DNA from: Sporomusaceae bacterium FL31
GTDB taxonomy: Bacteria; Bacillota; Negativicutes; DSM-1736; Dendrosporobacteraceae
Reading direction: 5' to 3'
NCBI GenBank assembly: GCA_003990955.1
Contig: BIFV01000007.1
Span: 72,866 to 136,865 of the forward strand
Length of the DNA: 64,000 nucleotides
Numbering within the stretch: position 1 is the stretch's first letter; each line of letters starts with the position of its first letter. Under the pieces are notes generated by a model. It was given only the letters and a program-made list of their open reading frames with translations. It was not told the DNA's origin and made no database searches. This document shows positions 40,772 through 49,661 of the stretch, piece by piece. The translations under genes and the position numbers were made by a program.

Positions 40772-41500
40772 ATGTTGGAGCGTTTGCAAAAAGTAATTAG
40801 TCAAGCTGGAGTTGCTTCCAGAAGAGAAGCTGAAAATTTTATTAAAGCAGGAAGAGTGACTGTGAATGGTTCTGTTATCACCGAACTAGGCACTAAAGTC
40901 CAGGTGGGCAAAGATCGGGTCACTGTTGATGGGAAGCTTCTAAAAAGTGAAGAAAACGTTTATATCATGTTGAATAAGCCTAAAGGTGTTATTACCACCG
41001 TTAAGGATCCAGGGGATCGTCAGACCGTTATCGATTATTTAAAAGATATTCCGCAAAGGGTTTATCCTGTTGGGCGGCTTGATTATAATACTGAAGGATT
41101 GTTACTTTTAACTAATGATGGTGAATTGACTCATGCTTTAATTCATCCCAGCCATATTATTTACAAGACATATATTGCTAAAGTTAAAGGTATACCGCCT
41201 GAGGAAAAATTGGACTTATTAAGAGTTGGTATCAAGTTAGCCGACGGGATAACCGCACCAGCGAAAATTCATATGGTGGAAATAGATCGTGAGAAGAATT
41301 CAGCAACATTAGAGTTTACAATTCATGAAGGGAAAAACAGGCAGATACGCAGAATGTGTGAAGCAATCGGCTATCCGATCAGACAACTTAAACGGACTAA
41401 GTTTGCTTGTCTAACTCTTTCAGGATTACGGCGTGGCCAATATCGCTTTCTATCGGCAAATGAATTGGAAGAATTAAAAAAGCTTACAATGAAAAAATAA
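40772..41500 (+). CDS. rluB: 23S rRNA pseudouridine synthase RluB
   Basis: Isomerises a uridine in 23S rRNA near the peptidyl-transferase centre. The N-terminal S4 domain (LQKVISQAGVASRREAENFIKAGRVTVNG) is followed by the RsuA/RluB catalytic core with the Asp in VGRLDYNTEGLLLLTNDGEL. IHEGKNRQIRRMCEAIGYP completes the signature. 242 aa. ATG 40772 follows AAGGAGATA. In B. subtilis rluB (ypuL) lies just after spmB; here about 9 kb intervene. Confidence 0.95.
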   Translation: MLERLQKVISQAGVASRREAENFIKAGRVTVNGSVITELGTKVQVGKDRVTVDGKLLKSEENVYIMLNKPKGVITTVKDPGDRQTVIDYLKDIPQRVYPVGRLDYNTEGLLLLTNDGELTHALIHPSHIIYKTYIAKVKGIPPEEKLDLLRVGIKLADGITAPAKIHMVEIDREKNSATLEFTIHEGKNRQIRRMCEAIGYPIRQLKRTKFACLTLSGLRRGQYRFLSANELEELKKLTMKK

Positions 41501-41508
41501 TTTTATTG

Positions 41509-41537
41509 CCCTTATTTATGGATAAGGGTATTTTTGT
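41509..41537 (+). terminator. terminator after rluB
   Basis: CCCTTAT/ATAAGGG stem with a 6-nt loop followed by TATTTTTGTTTT. Confidence 0.75.
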
Positions 41538-41590
41538 TTTATAATAATAAGACAAGCTGTTAAAAAATGTATGAAAAACAGGTGAAAAAA

Positions 41591-42832
41591 ATGAGAAAAC
41601 TGATAATAATTGGCGGCGGCGCAGCCGGGCTTATGGCAGCTGTTAGTGCCGCTGAGCACGGCGCAAGTGTAACTATATTTGAAAAAATGTCCAGCATTGG
41701 CCGGAAGTTATTGATAACCGGTAAAGGAAGATGCAATATTACCAATAGCTGTGATATTCAAACGTTTATAAAAAATATGCCGGGAAATGGACCCTTTTTA
41801 TACAGTTCATTCCATAATTTTGACAATCATAATATTATTGATTTGCTACATCGTTGGGGTGTACAGACCAAGGTTGAGCGGGGCGGACGTGTTTTCCCTG
41901 TTAGTGATCAGGCAAAAGATGTTGTTAAGGCTTTTGCTAAAGCTTTGGATAGTCTGCAAGTATCAATTATAACTGGACAACCTGTCGCTTCGATAAAGGT
42001 TGATAAAAATAGAGTTAGTGGAGTAATGACTAAGAGCGGAGAGTGCCATACTGCCGATGCTGTTATCGTAACAACGGGAGGGGCATCTTATCCAGGAACA
42101 GGGTCATCTGGTGATGGCTATGATATGGCTCGTAAAATTGGGCATACTATAACACCTATCAAACCTTCATTAGTTCCTCTAGAGGTAGCGGAAGACTGGA
42201 TTACTGATCTTCAGGGACTGTCGTTGAAAAATGTTTCTGCAAGCGTCATTGCAGGTGGTGAAAAAGTAGCTGAAGAATTTGGTGAAATGCTATTTACTCA
42301 CTATGGTTTGTCAGGACCGATTATTTTGTCGTTAAGTAAAAAAGTAGCCGAACAATTAGCCCTAAACAAAGAAGTAGCAATTTCTATAAATTTGAAACCG
42401 GCATTATCGCAGGATACTCTTGATAAAAGGCTTCAACGTGATTTTGAAAAGTTTGCGCGTAAGCAAATTAAAAATTCTCTGAATGAGTTATTGCCTGCCA
42501 AGTTAATTGATCCTGTTATTGACTTGGCTTATCTAGATCCAGATAAACCCGTTCATCAAATTACCAAGCTTGAACGTTTACGCTTGTTAGAAGTAATCTC
42601 TGGTTTAACATTAACTATTACGAAAACTAGACCGGTTAGCGAGGCTATCGTTACTGCTGGCGGGGTTCATATTAAAGAGATTAATCCAAAGACAATGGAA
42701 TCAAAACTTATCGCTGATTTGTATTTTGCTGGAGAAGTTATTGATATTGACGGCTATACCGGCGGCTTTAATCTCCAGGCTGCTTTTTCTACAGGTTATG
42801 TTGCTGGCAGGCATGCAGCAGTAAAAGAATAA
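41591..42832 (+). CDS. BaiN/HI0933-family NAD(P)/FAD flavoprotein
   Basis: 413 aa from ATG 41591 (AGGTG upstream); the earlier ATG at 41567 lacks support. The N-terminal FAD fold LIIIGGGAAGLMAAVSAAEHGASVTIFEK is followed by KLLITGKGRCNITN. The C-terminal GGVHIKEINPKTMESKLIADLYFAGEVIDIDG is also signature. Relatives include BaiN, proposed to act on bile-acid intermediates. Whether this one does is unknown. It is common near cmk/aroA in Firmicutes. Confidence 0.88.
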   Translation: MRKLIIIGGGAAGLMAAVSAAEHGASVTIFEKMSSIGRKLLITGKGRCNITNSCDIQTFIKNMPGNGPFLYSSFHNFDNHNIIDLLHRWGVQTKVERGGRVFPVSDQAKDVVKAFAKALDSLQVSIITGQPVASIKVDKNRVSGVMTKSGECHTADAVIVTTGGASYPGTGSSGDGYDMARKIGHTITPIKPSLVPLEVAEDWITDLQGLSLKNVSASVIAGGEKVAEEFGEMLFTHYGLSGPIILSLSKKVAEQLALNKEVAISINLKPALSQDTLDKRLQRDFEKFARKQIKNSLNELLPAKLIDPVIDLAYLDPDKPVHQITKLERLRLLEVISGLTLTITKTRPVSEAIVTAGGVHIKEINPKTMESKLIADLYFAGEVIDIDGYTGGFNLQAAFSTGYVAGRHAAVKE

Positions 42833-42875
42833 AAGGCACACTAAATGATGGCAATTACCAAACGGAGGCTCTGCA

Positions 42876-43397
42876 ATGCGAAAATCGGCTTGGCGCAAGA
42901 TCAGGTATGGTGAGGTTATACTTTTAAAACTTTCAGTATTCTTTATTGGAGTATTAGTTGTTTCCCAAGCGCTATTGTTTAGAGATAATGTAAGACCGTA
43001 CTTATCAAGAGTCGACATGTTTGAAGGTGTGCAGATCTCTTTTCAGATGCCTCAATATGCTTCAGTTCCACTCAAAATAAGCGAATCAACTGAGGCTGGT
43101 CGGCTGCAATCACTGCGCAATAGCAAGGTGATTATTATACGAATGATACGACCAGTCAGTGACGGCAATATCTTTGTGACTGTCAATGGGAAAGTTATTG
43201 ATGACTTTCGTAAGGGTGAGGTAAAACTCAGCGTATATGAAGGGGATTATGTTGAGATTGATGCGGGTATGCAAAAGGAGACTGCTCAATTTATTGTCAA
43301 TATACCAAGCAATTCACTTAGTTCACCGATTGATGGCTTAGCTGTAGAGAGTAAGGGTGGAATTGTTCCTATTGGAAAAGTTAAATTTAAAAATTAA
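42876..43397 (+). CDS. membrane-anchored hypothetical protein
   Basis: 173 aa with an N-terminal hydrophobic helix (VILLKLSVFFIGVLVVSQAL) and a beta-rich extracytoplasmic part. GDGNIFVTVNGKVIDDFRKGEV-like turns suggest a DUF-type fold of the sort seen in Clostridia. ATG 42876 follows GGAGG. Not recognised as a known family. Confidence 0.65.
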   Translation: MRKSAWRKIRYGEVILLKLSVFFIGVLVVSQALLFRDNVRPYLSRVDMFEGVQISFQMPQYASVPLKISESTEAGRLQSLRNSKVIIIRMIRPVSDGNIFVTVNGKVIDDFRKGEVKLSVYEGDYVEIDAGMQKETAQFIVNIPSNSLSSPIDGLAVESKGGIVPIGKVKFKN

Positions 43398-43527
43398 TTG
43401 AAGTGTAATTTCATGGAGGATATTAGCCTTCTTTGCGGAATTATTTCATTTAGCTTAATATGCATTAAGTGGAAATATAACATGAATAATTAGTTTTTCA
43501 ATCAAACGTTATGGAGGATCGGTAGAT

Positions 43528-44538
43528 ATGATTATTGTTTTGAACTATGCAACTACTACCGAACAGATTGATAGAATTTTATTGAAAATTAGCCGATCTG
43601 GGTTAGAACCATTCTATTTAGAACATTATGGCAAAAAAATGATTACGGTGATTGGCAATTCGAAGGCTTGCAATATTGATGATTATCAGAATCTGCCAGG
43701 GGTGGAATCAGTTTCTTTGATCACTACTCCTTTTAAGCTTGCCAGTCGGGAATTTAAGCAATCTAAATCCATTATTAAGGTTCGTGACGTGGAATTTGGA
43801 GGAGCTGCTAAGCCTGTTATTGCGGGACCTTGTGCTATCGAAGGTTATGAGCAATTTAGGGAAGCGGCAATGGCAGTGAAAAAAGCAGGTGCAGTTATGT
43901 TGCGCGGCGGAGCTTATAAGCCACGTACATCTCCATATAGTTTTCAAGGTTTAGAAGAAGAAGGCTTGTCCATTTTGTTGGCTGTAAGCAGAGAATTTAA
44001 TATGCCAACAGTGTCAGAAGTAACAGACCCGCGCAATATTGAAGTGGTTTCCCGACATGTTGATATGCTTCAAGTCGGCGCAAGAAATATGCAAAATTTT
44101 GTTCTGCTGAAAGAAGTTGCAAAAACCAATCAACCAATCTTACTAAAACGCGGTGCGTCGGCAACTATAGAAGAATGGCTCATGGCAGCAGAATACATTA
44201 TGGCTGGTGGTAATCCGAATGTTCTATTATGTGAACGCGGGATCAGAACCTTCGAGACCTATACTCGAAACACGCTGGATTTAAGTGCCGTGCCATTAGT
44301 ACAGCATTTAAGTCATTTGCCGGTAATCGTCGATCCAAGTCATGGAACAGGCAGTTGGCGTTTAGTTTCCCCAATGGCGCGAGCTGCTGTAGGGGCGGGA
44401 GCAGACGGCCTTATTATTGAAGTTCATACGTGTCCTGAAGAGGCTGCTTCGGATGGACCGCAGTCTTTAACACCGCATAACTTTTCAAAACTTATGAAAG
44501 ATATAGCAGCTATAAGTGCTGTAATAACAGATAACTAG
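43528..44538 (+). CDS. aroF: DAHP synthase (3-deoxy-7-phosphoheptulonate synthase)
   Basis: First step of the shikimate pathway, condensing PEP and erythrose-4-phosphate. The N-terminal ferredoxin-like regulatory domain (1-70) is followed by a KDPS/AroF-type barrel: VIAGPCAIEGYEQF, RGGAYKPRTSPYSFQG, QVGARNMQNF, LLKRGASAT, CERGIRTFETYTRNTLD and VIVDPSHGTG. 336 aa, usual for this subtype. ATG 43528 follows GGAGGATCG. aroA follows 28 nt later. Confidence 0.96.
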   Translation: MIIVLNYATTTEQIDRILLKISRSGLEPFYLEHYGKKMITVIGNSKACNIDDYQNLPGVESVSLITTPFKLASREFKQSKSIIKVRDVEFGGAAKPVIAGPCAIEGYEQFREAAMAVKKAGAVMLRGGAYKPRTSPYSFQGLEEEGLSILLAVSREFNMPTVSEVTDPRNIEVVSRHVDMLQVGARNMQNFVLLKEVAKTNQPILLKRGASATIEEWLMAAEYIMAGGNPNVLLCERGIRTFETYTRNTLDLSAVPLVQHLSHLPVIVDPSHGTGSWRLVSPMARAAVGAGADGLIIEVHTCPEEAASDGPQSLTPHNFSKLMKDIAAISAVITDN

Positions 44539-44566
44539 AATAGAAGCACAAAAAGGTGGTTTTTTT

Positions 44567-45859
44567 ATGGGTGAGGTTATAAAAATTCAATCTGCGCGCT
44601 CTTTGACAGGCGTTATTAGCATACCTGGTGATAAATCAATATCACATCGCAGTGTTATGTTTGCCAGTTTGGCATCAACACCTGTGAGAATTAGAAATTT
44701 TCTTTTTGCCCAGGATTGTCTTTCAACTGTAAGTTGTATGAAAGCTTTGGGAGCAACAGTAGAGATCAGCGAAAACAAAGAGTTAACTGTAACCGGTCAA
44801 GGTTTGTATAGTTTGAGAGAACCTGAAAATATCATGGATGCGGGCAATTCGGGGACTACGCTGCGATTACTCATGGGAATTTTAGCAGCACAGCCCTTTT
44901 TTAGCGCTTTTACCGGCGACGATTCATTGAGAAAACGCCCAATGGGACGTGTGATTACACCACTTACTTTGATGGGGGCAAAGATTGCAGCTCGGCAGCA
45001 ATCGCGTTTACTGCCTTTGGCAATATTACCTGCAGAACAGTTAAATGCCATAGAATATAATATGCCAATGGCTAGTGCCCAAGTAAAATCAGCGATTTTG
45101 CTTGCTGGAATTTTTGCCGATGGTGTAACAACTGTCACTGAGCCCTATTTGTCACGTGATCATACTGAGCGCATGCTTGAAACATTTGGGGTTTCGCTAA
45201 AACGTGATGGGAATTCAGTAAGTATTGAGCGTGTCAGTGAATTTTTGGCACCAGAAGTTATTGATGTGCCTGGTGATATCAGCTCAGCCGCGTTTTTGCT
45301 GGTTGCAGCTTCAATCATTCCTGGCAGCAATCTAACATTAACCAATGTCGGAATTAATCCAACTCGTACTGGTATCTTAGATGTTTTAAAACAAATGGGT
45401 GCCGACATTACTCTCAGCAATGAACGTTGGAGCGGAAAAGAGCCTGTTGCTGATATCAATGTTAAATATGCTAAATTGCATGGTGTTTCGATTCAAGCCG
45501 AAATAATACCGCGATTGGTTGATGAAATTCCTGTGCTGACGGTCGCTGCTATGTTTGCTCAGGGACGCACTACGATTTCTGGAGCAGAAGAGTTGCGATT
45601 TAAAGAAACAGACCGGCTGAAAGCCATAGCGGCTGAGTTTTCCAAACTGGGCGGTATCATAACTGAGAGTCAAGATGGTCTTATTATTGAGCGGTCAGTT
45701 CTTAAAGAAGCCGGTTGTTATTCTTATCATGATCATCGTATCGCCATGGCATTAGCCATCGCCGGAGCCGCAGGTCAAGGTGTGGAAATTGAGCAGCCTG
45801 ATTGTGTTGATATATCTTATCCTGACTTTTATTCAGTTCTGAAACGGTTAAATGGTTAA
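44567..45859 (+). CDS. aroA: EPSP synthase
   Basis: 3-phosphoshikimate 1-carboxyvinyltransferase, joining PEP and shikimate-3-phosphate. Motifs are IPGDKSISHRSVMFASLA, NSGTTLRLLMGILAAQPF, RKRPMGRVITPL, SAQVKSAILLAG, ETDRLKAIAAEFSKLGG and DHRIAMALAIAG. 430 aa. ATG 44567 follows AAAGGTGG. Part of an aroF-aroA-cmk-plsC operon. Confidence 0.97.
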   Translation: MGEVIKIQSARSLTGVISIPGDKSISHRSVMFASLASTPVRIRNFLFAQDCLSTVSCMKALGATVEISENKELTVTGQGLYSLREPENIMDAGNSGTTLRLLMGILAAQPFFSAFTGDDSLRKRPMGRVITPLTLMGAKIAARQQSRLLPLAILPAEQLNAIEYNMPMASAQVKSAILLAGIFADGVTTVTEPYLSRDHTERMLETFGVSLKRDGNSVSIERVSEFLAPEVIDVPGDISSAAFLLVAASIIPGSNLTLTNVGINPTRTGILDVLKQMGADITLSNERWSGKEPVADINVKYAKLHGVSIQAEIIPRLVDEIPVLTVAAMFAQGRTTISGAEELRFKETDRLKAIAAEFSKLGGIITESQDGLIIERSVLKEAGCYSYHDHRIAMALAIAGAAGQGVEIEQPDCVDISYPDFYSVLKRLNG

Positions 45860-45877
45860 TCATATATGGAGGAGAAT

Positions 45878-46549
45878 ATGAAAAAATTAGTTGTTGCAAT
45901 TGATGGACCGGCAGGGGCGGGAAAAAGTACTGTTGCGCAGATCGTGGCTCAACGTCTTGAGTACACCTATATCGATACCGGAGCGATGTATAGGGCTGTT
46001 GCCTGGCGGGCTCTTCAGTTATCCAAGTTAAGTGCTGAAGAAATTGCTTCGATTGCTGCTGAAATAAATATAGAATTGACTTATAGTAACGGGAAAACTT
46101 TTGTCACTGTTAATGGATCTGAAGTCACTGAGGAAATCCGAACCCCAGAGGTTACTAATATGGTGGCTGAAGTAGCTCAAATTCCCGAGGTAAGGCGTCA
46201 TTTGCTCATCCTGCAGCGCCGCATGGCTGATGCTGGTGGAGTAGTGATGGATGGACGCGATATTGGTACGCACGTATTACCAAACGCTGATTTGAAAATA
46301 TTTCTAACTGCATCGATTGAAGAACGTGCTATAAGACGATGGCGTGAAATGACAACGAAAGGATACCAGGTAGACTTGGAACAGCTAAAGGCTGAAATTT
46401 CCTGTCGTGACAAAAAGGATTGTGAGCGTGAGATTGCTCCGTTAATTCAAGCTGATGATGCAGTATTAATAGATACTACAGATTTATCAATTGATGGGGC
46501 AGTTAGTGAAATTTTGGGGCTTTGTACTAAGAGGTCTGGCAATGTATAG
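45878..46549 (+). CDS. cmk: cytidylate kinase
   Basis: Phosphorylates CMP and dCMP. The P-loop is IDGPAGAGKSTVAQIVAQ; then TGAMYRAVAWRAL and GRDIGTHVLPNADLKIFL, followed by RRWREMTTKG. ATG 45878 has GGAGGAG upstream; the ATG at 45866 is inside the leader. 223 aa. It overlaps plsC by 8 nt. Confidence 0.96.
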   Translation: MKKLVVAIDGPAGAGKSTVAQIVAQRLEYTYIDTGAMYRAVAWRALQLSKLSAEEIASIAAEINIELTYSNGKTFVTVNGSEVTEEIRTPEVTNMVAEVAQIPEVRRHLLILQRRMADAGGVVMDGRDIGTHVLPNADLKIFLTASIEERAIRRWREMTTKGYQVDLEQLKAEISCRDKKDCEREIAPLIQADDAVLIDTTDLSIDGAVSEILGLCTKRSGNV

Positions 46550-47126
46550 TTTTTTTAAGAATTTTTTAGGAATTATATTTAAATTGTTTTTCCGTTGTCA
46601 AATCATTGGGCAGGAGAATATCCCGAAACAGGGCGGAGTCATTATTGCTGCAAATCATCTAAGTTTTTGGGATCCACCGCTAATTGGTACTTTTATGCCG
46701 AGACCCATTCATTTTATGGCCAAGGAAGAGCTTTTTAAAGTTCCGATATTTGGTTGGGTGATTAAGAAATTAAATGCTTTTCCAGTCCGGCGTGGAGCCG
46801 CCGACCGTACTGCGATTCGTACTGCGATCAACACGCTTGAAGCTGGCAGCTGTCTGGGATTGTTTCCGGAAGGGACGCGGAGTAAGAACGGTTTATTAGG
46901 TCCGGCCGAGCCGGGGCTATCAATGATAGCAGTCAAAGCTGGTGCGGCAATTGTTCCGACCGCCATAATTGGTACAAATAAAATCTTTAACAATGGCTTT
47001 TTTCCATTGATTGAATTACGATTTGGAAAACCGATTTATGTGAATAAAGAAAAAGCAGATAAAGAGAATATGGAAAAAATTTCAAACCAAATCATGGCTG
47101 AAATTGCACTTTTGTTAGACCAATGA
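46542..47126 (+). CDS. plsC: 1-acyl-sn-glycerol-3-phosphate acyltransferase
   Basis: Makes phosphatidic acid for membrane lipids. The acyltransferase motif I is NHLSFWDPP (HxxxxD) and motif III is LFPEGTRSKNG. A short N-terminal hydrophobic region precedes. ATG 46542 lies inside cmk; GAGGTC is upstream. 194 aa. In Firmicutes cmk-plsC adjacency is frequent. Confidence 0.93.
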   Translation: MYSFFKNFLGIIFKLFFRCQIIGQENIPKQGGVIIAANHLSFWDPPLIGTFMPRPIHFMAKEELFKVPIFGWVIKKLNAFPVRRGAADRTAIRTAINTLEAGSCLGLFPEGTRSKNGLLGPAEPGLSMIAVKAGAAIVPTAIIGTNKIFNNGFFPLIELRFGKPIYVNKEKADKENMEKISNQIMAEIALLLDQ

Positions 47127-47142
47127 AATAGCCATAACTAAG

Positions 47143-47172
47143 AAAGAGCGTTGATTAACGCTCTTTTTGTTT
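47143..47172 (+). terminator. intrinsic terminator after plsC
   Basis: AAAGAGCGTT/AACGCTCTTT stem with a GATT loop, then TTGTTTTTT. Confidence 0.85.
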
Positions 47173-47316
47173 TTTATTAAATATACCCTATTGCTAATCA
47201 ATGGAAAATCGATTATTCTGAATTTATAGTAGTAAGAATTTTTTGAATTGTTTCTGGAGGTGGTCTTTAAAGAGTTTTCGTCAGCCTATATTCTTAATGA
47301 GATAGGAGGAATCAGT

Positions 47317-49170
47317 GTGAACTCTATCATGTTACTCATTGTTGCATCCTGTTTTTTTGCTTTGGCTTATCGCTATTATTCGGCATTTATCGCTGCAAAA
47401 GTACTGGTTTTAAATGACTCTAATATTACTCCGGCTTATAAGTGTAATGACGGGCGCGAATTTGTTCCAACAAACAAGTGGGTGCTGTTTGGACATCACT
47501 TTGCTGCGATTGCGGGAGCTGGTCCGCTGGTAGGGCCTGTATTAGCCGCACAATACGGCTGGGGTCCCGGATTTATGTGGATTCTACTGGGTTCAGTATT
47601 TGCTGGTGCTGTTCATGATTTTATTATTTTATTTGCATCTGTTCGCCATAACGGGCAATCGTTAGCCGTTGTTGCCAGGAAAGAGGTAGGTGCTGTAACG
47701 GGTGTTACAACATCACTTTCAATTTTATTCATTATTATTGTTGCTCTTGCAGGATTGGCAATTGTAGTTGTTAATGCTCTTTTTAAAAACCCATGGGGTG
47801 TATATACTATTTTCATGACCATTCCAATTGCGATTATCGTTGGATTATATATGTTCAAAATTGTGCCAGGATCTATTCGTTCTGGTTCAATTGCTGGCTT
47901 TTTGCTGGTCTTGGCAGCAGTATTTACTGGTCATTGGCTAACTCCTGGTCAGCCGCTGGCTGGATTAGCTGATTTGTTTAATTTAACTAAAAATCAATTA
48001 TCTGTTGCTTTACCGTTGTACGGGTTTTGTGCAGCCGTTTTACCAGTTTGGTTGCTGCTGGCTCCAAGGGACTACTTAAGTTCCTATATGAAGATCGGTA
48101 CTGTGATAGCGTTAGCATTAGGTATTCTTATTGTTCAGCCAGCGGTGAATATGCCTTGGACGACAAAATTTATTGATGGCGGCGGACCTATTATTCCAGG
48201 ACCGGTTTGGCCATATGTTTTTATTACGATAGCTTGTGGAGCCATTTCTGGATTTCATTCTCTCATTAGTTCAGGTACTACACCTAAAATGTTGGAAAAG
48301 GAATCTCAGGCTCGTTCGATTGCTTATGGAGGTATGCTGGTCGAAGGCTTTGTTGCGGTAATGGCCCTGATTTCTGCTGTTGTTCTTATGCCAGGTGATT
48401 ACTTTGCTATCAACACTACCCCTGCTGTATTTGCGAAATTAAATATGCCTATTGTGGAATTGAAAGAGTTATCTGCACTTGTAGGGATGGATGTAGCTGG
48501 TCGACCAGGAGGAGCTGTTTCCTTAGCGGTAGGTATGGCGCATATTTTCTCCAGCATTGGAGGTATGAGTCACTTAATGAGTTATTGGTATCAGTTCGCA
48601 ATTATGTTTGAAGCACTCTTTATACTTACAACGATTGATGCTGGTACACGGGTGGCACGTTACATTCTTCAAGATATTATAGGAACCTATGTATATCCTC
48701 CTATGAAACGTACAAGTTGGTGGCCTGGAATTCTTATAACGAGTGCAATGGTTTCTTATTGTTGGGGATACTTACTATATAGCGGTGATGTGGCTACAAT
48801 TTGGCCGTTATTTGGAGTAGCAAACCAATTACTATCCGTGGTTGCGTTAGCTCTTGGTACAACTATTATCCTGAAAATTGCTGAAAAAAAATCATATGCA
48901 TTTATTACAATTGCACCTTTAATATTTTTGTCAGCTACAGTTATAACAGCTGGTATCATGAATACCCAGATTTATTTTAAGCGTGGTGATGTTTTAGGTA
49001 ACACAAATGGAACTATTAGCATTGTATTGATCATATTAGTGATTATTACTTTGATTGACTCATTACGCAAATGGCTAGAATTGTGGAAAACTGATCATCC
49101 AATAGGCATGAACACAGGTGAAGAAGATGTTTGCCCAATCGATACCACGAAACCTAATATTCCAAGTTAA
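47317..49170 (+). CDS. cstA: carbon starvation protein CstA (peptide/pyruvate transporter)
   Basis: 617 aa with about 16 hydrophobic helices. The signature stretch is FGHHFAAIAGAGPLVGPVLAAQYGWGPGFMWILLGSVFAGAVHDF. CstA proteins import peptides or pyruvate during carbon limitation. I chose GTG 47317 after AGGAGGA; a longer frame from 47248 lacks a ribosome binding site. A strong hairpin follows. It is free-standing between plsC and a convergent gene. Confidence 0.92.
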   Translation: MNSIMLLIVASCFFALAYRYYSAFIAAKVLVLNDSNITPAYKCNDGREFVPTNKWVLFGHHFAAIAGAGPLVGPVLAAQYGWGPGFMWILLGSVFAGAVHDFIILFASVRHNGQSLAVVARKEVGAVTGVTTSLSILFIIIVALAGLAIVVVNALFKNPWGVYTIFMTIPIAIIVGLYMFKIVPGSIRSGSIAGFLLVLAAVFTGHWLTPGQPLAGLADLFNLTKNQLSVALPLYGFCAAVLPVWLLLAPRDYLSSYMKIGTVIALALGILIVQPAVNMPWTTKFIDGGGPIIPGPVWPYVFITIACGAISGFHSLISSGTTPKMLEKESQARSIAYGGMLVEGFVAVMALISAVVLMPGDYFAINTTPAVFAKLNMPIVELKELSALVGMDVAGRPGGAVSLAVGMAHIFSSIGGMSHLMSYWYQFAIMFEALFILTTIDAGTRVARYILQDIIGTYVYPPMKRTSWWPGILITSAMVSYCWGYLLYSGDVATIWPLFGVANQLLSVVALALGTTIILKIAEKKSYAFITIAPLIFLSATVITAGIMNTQIYFKRGDVLGNTNGTISIVLIILVIITLIDSLRKWLELWKTDHPIGMNTGEEDVCPIDTTKPNIPS

Positions 49171-49171
49171 T

Positions 49172-49215
49172 AAAATAAGAGAGGATGAGCATTTGCTCAT
49201 CCTCTCTTATTTTTA
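49172..49215. terminator. bidirectional terminator between cstA and a convergent gene
   Basis: 20-bp perfect stem (49172-49191 with its complement ending at 49213), 2-nt nominal loop TT. It contains GAGAGGATGAGCA and its complement. A- and T-rich on both sides. Confidence 0.85.
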
Positions 49216-49221
49216 TTATGC

Positions 49222-49440
49222 TTATTTTTCAGAAGACTCTGCATTTACTTCATTTATGGTGTTATTACGCTGTGAGGCCGTATTGCTTAAGCTCTCTGTT
49301 TTACTGGAATGATTAATTTCCGAGTTAGCCAAACTATAATCGTCAGTATGATCACTATTAAATTCCGCATTCATTGCCATAGCTGCCAATTCGGCGTCAG
49401 ATATAGTGGAAAATAATCCATTTACAAGCATTTTTGTCAT
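49222..49440 (-). CDS. hydrophilic small protein
   Basis: 72 aa from ATG 49440, with AAAGGAGG upstream. The first 25 residues are moderately hydrophobic (MTKMLVNGLFSTISDAELAA), and the rest is Asn/Ser/Glu/Thr-rich and probably disordered. No family recognised. It could be a small spore or regulatory protein. Confidence 0.55.
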   Translation of the reverse strand: MTKMLVNGLFSTISDAELAAMAMNAEFNSDHTDDYSLANSEINHSSKTESLSNTASQRNNTINEVNAESSEK

Positions 49441-49661
49441 AATAGCCTCCTTTTGTTACGTTTATTTGATGGATGCATTATAGTTTGCATCAGATTGGAA
49501 TCATAATATTCAAAGTAATAATAGAGATTATTTGGAGCCTTATTTGGTAAATGGCTTTATAAAGAATAACTTCATCATTTTTTATGAATCATGAGAGGAT
49601 TTAACAGGCTACATAGTGAATTTTAAAACGGGGGTAATGGAACTAGTAAAAGGAGGACATT

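Noticed and set aside
43413..43493. 26-codon hydrophobic frame before aroF (SpoVM-like length)
   Set aside because: The GGAGG lies inside the coding start rather than upstream, and the sequence has no resemblance to SpoVM.
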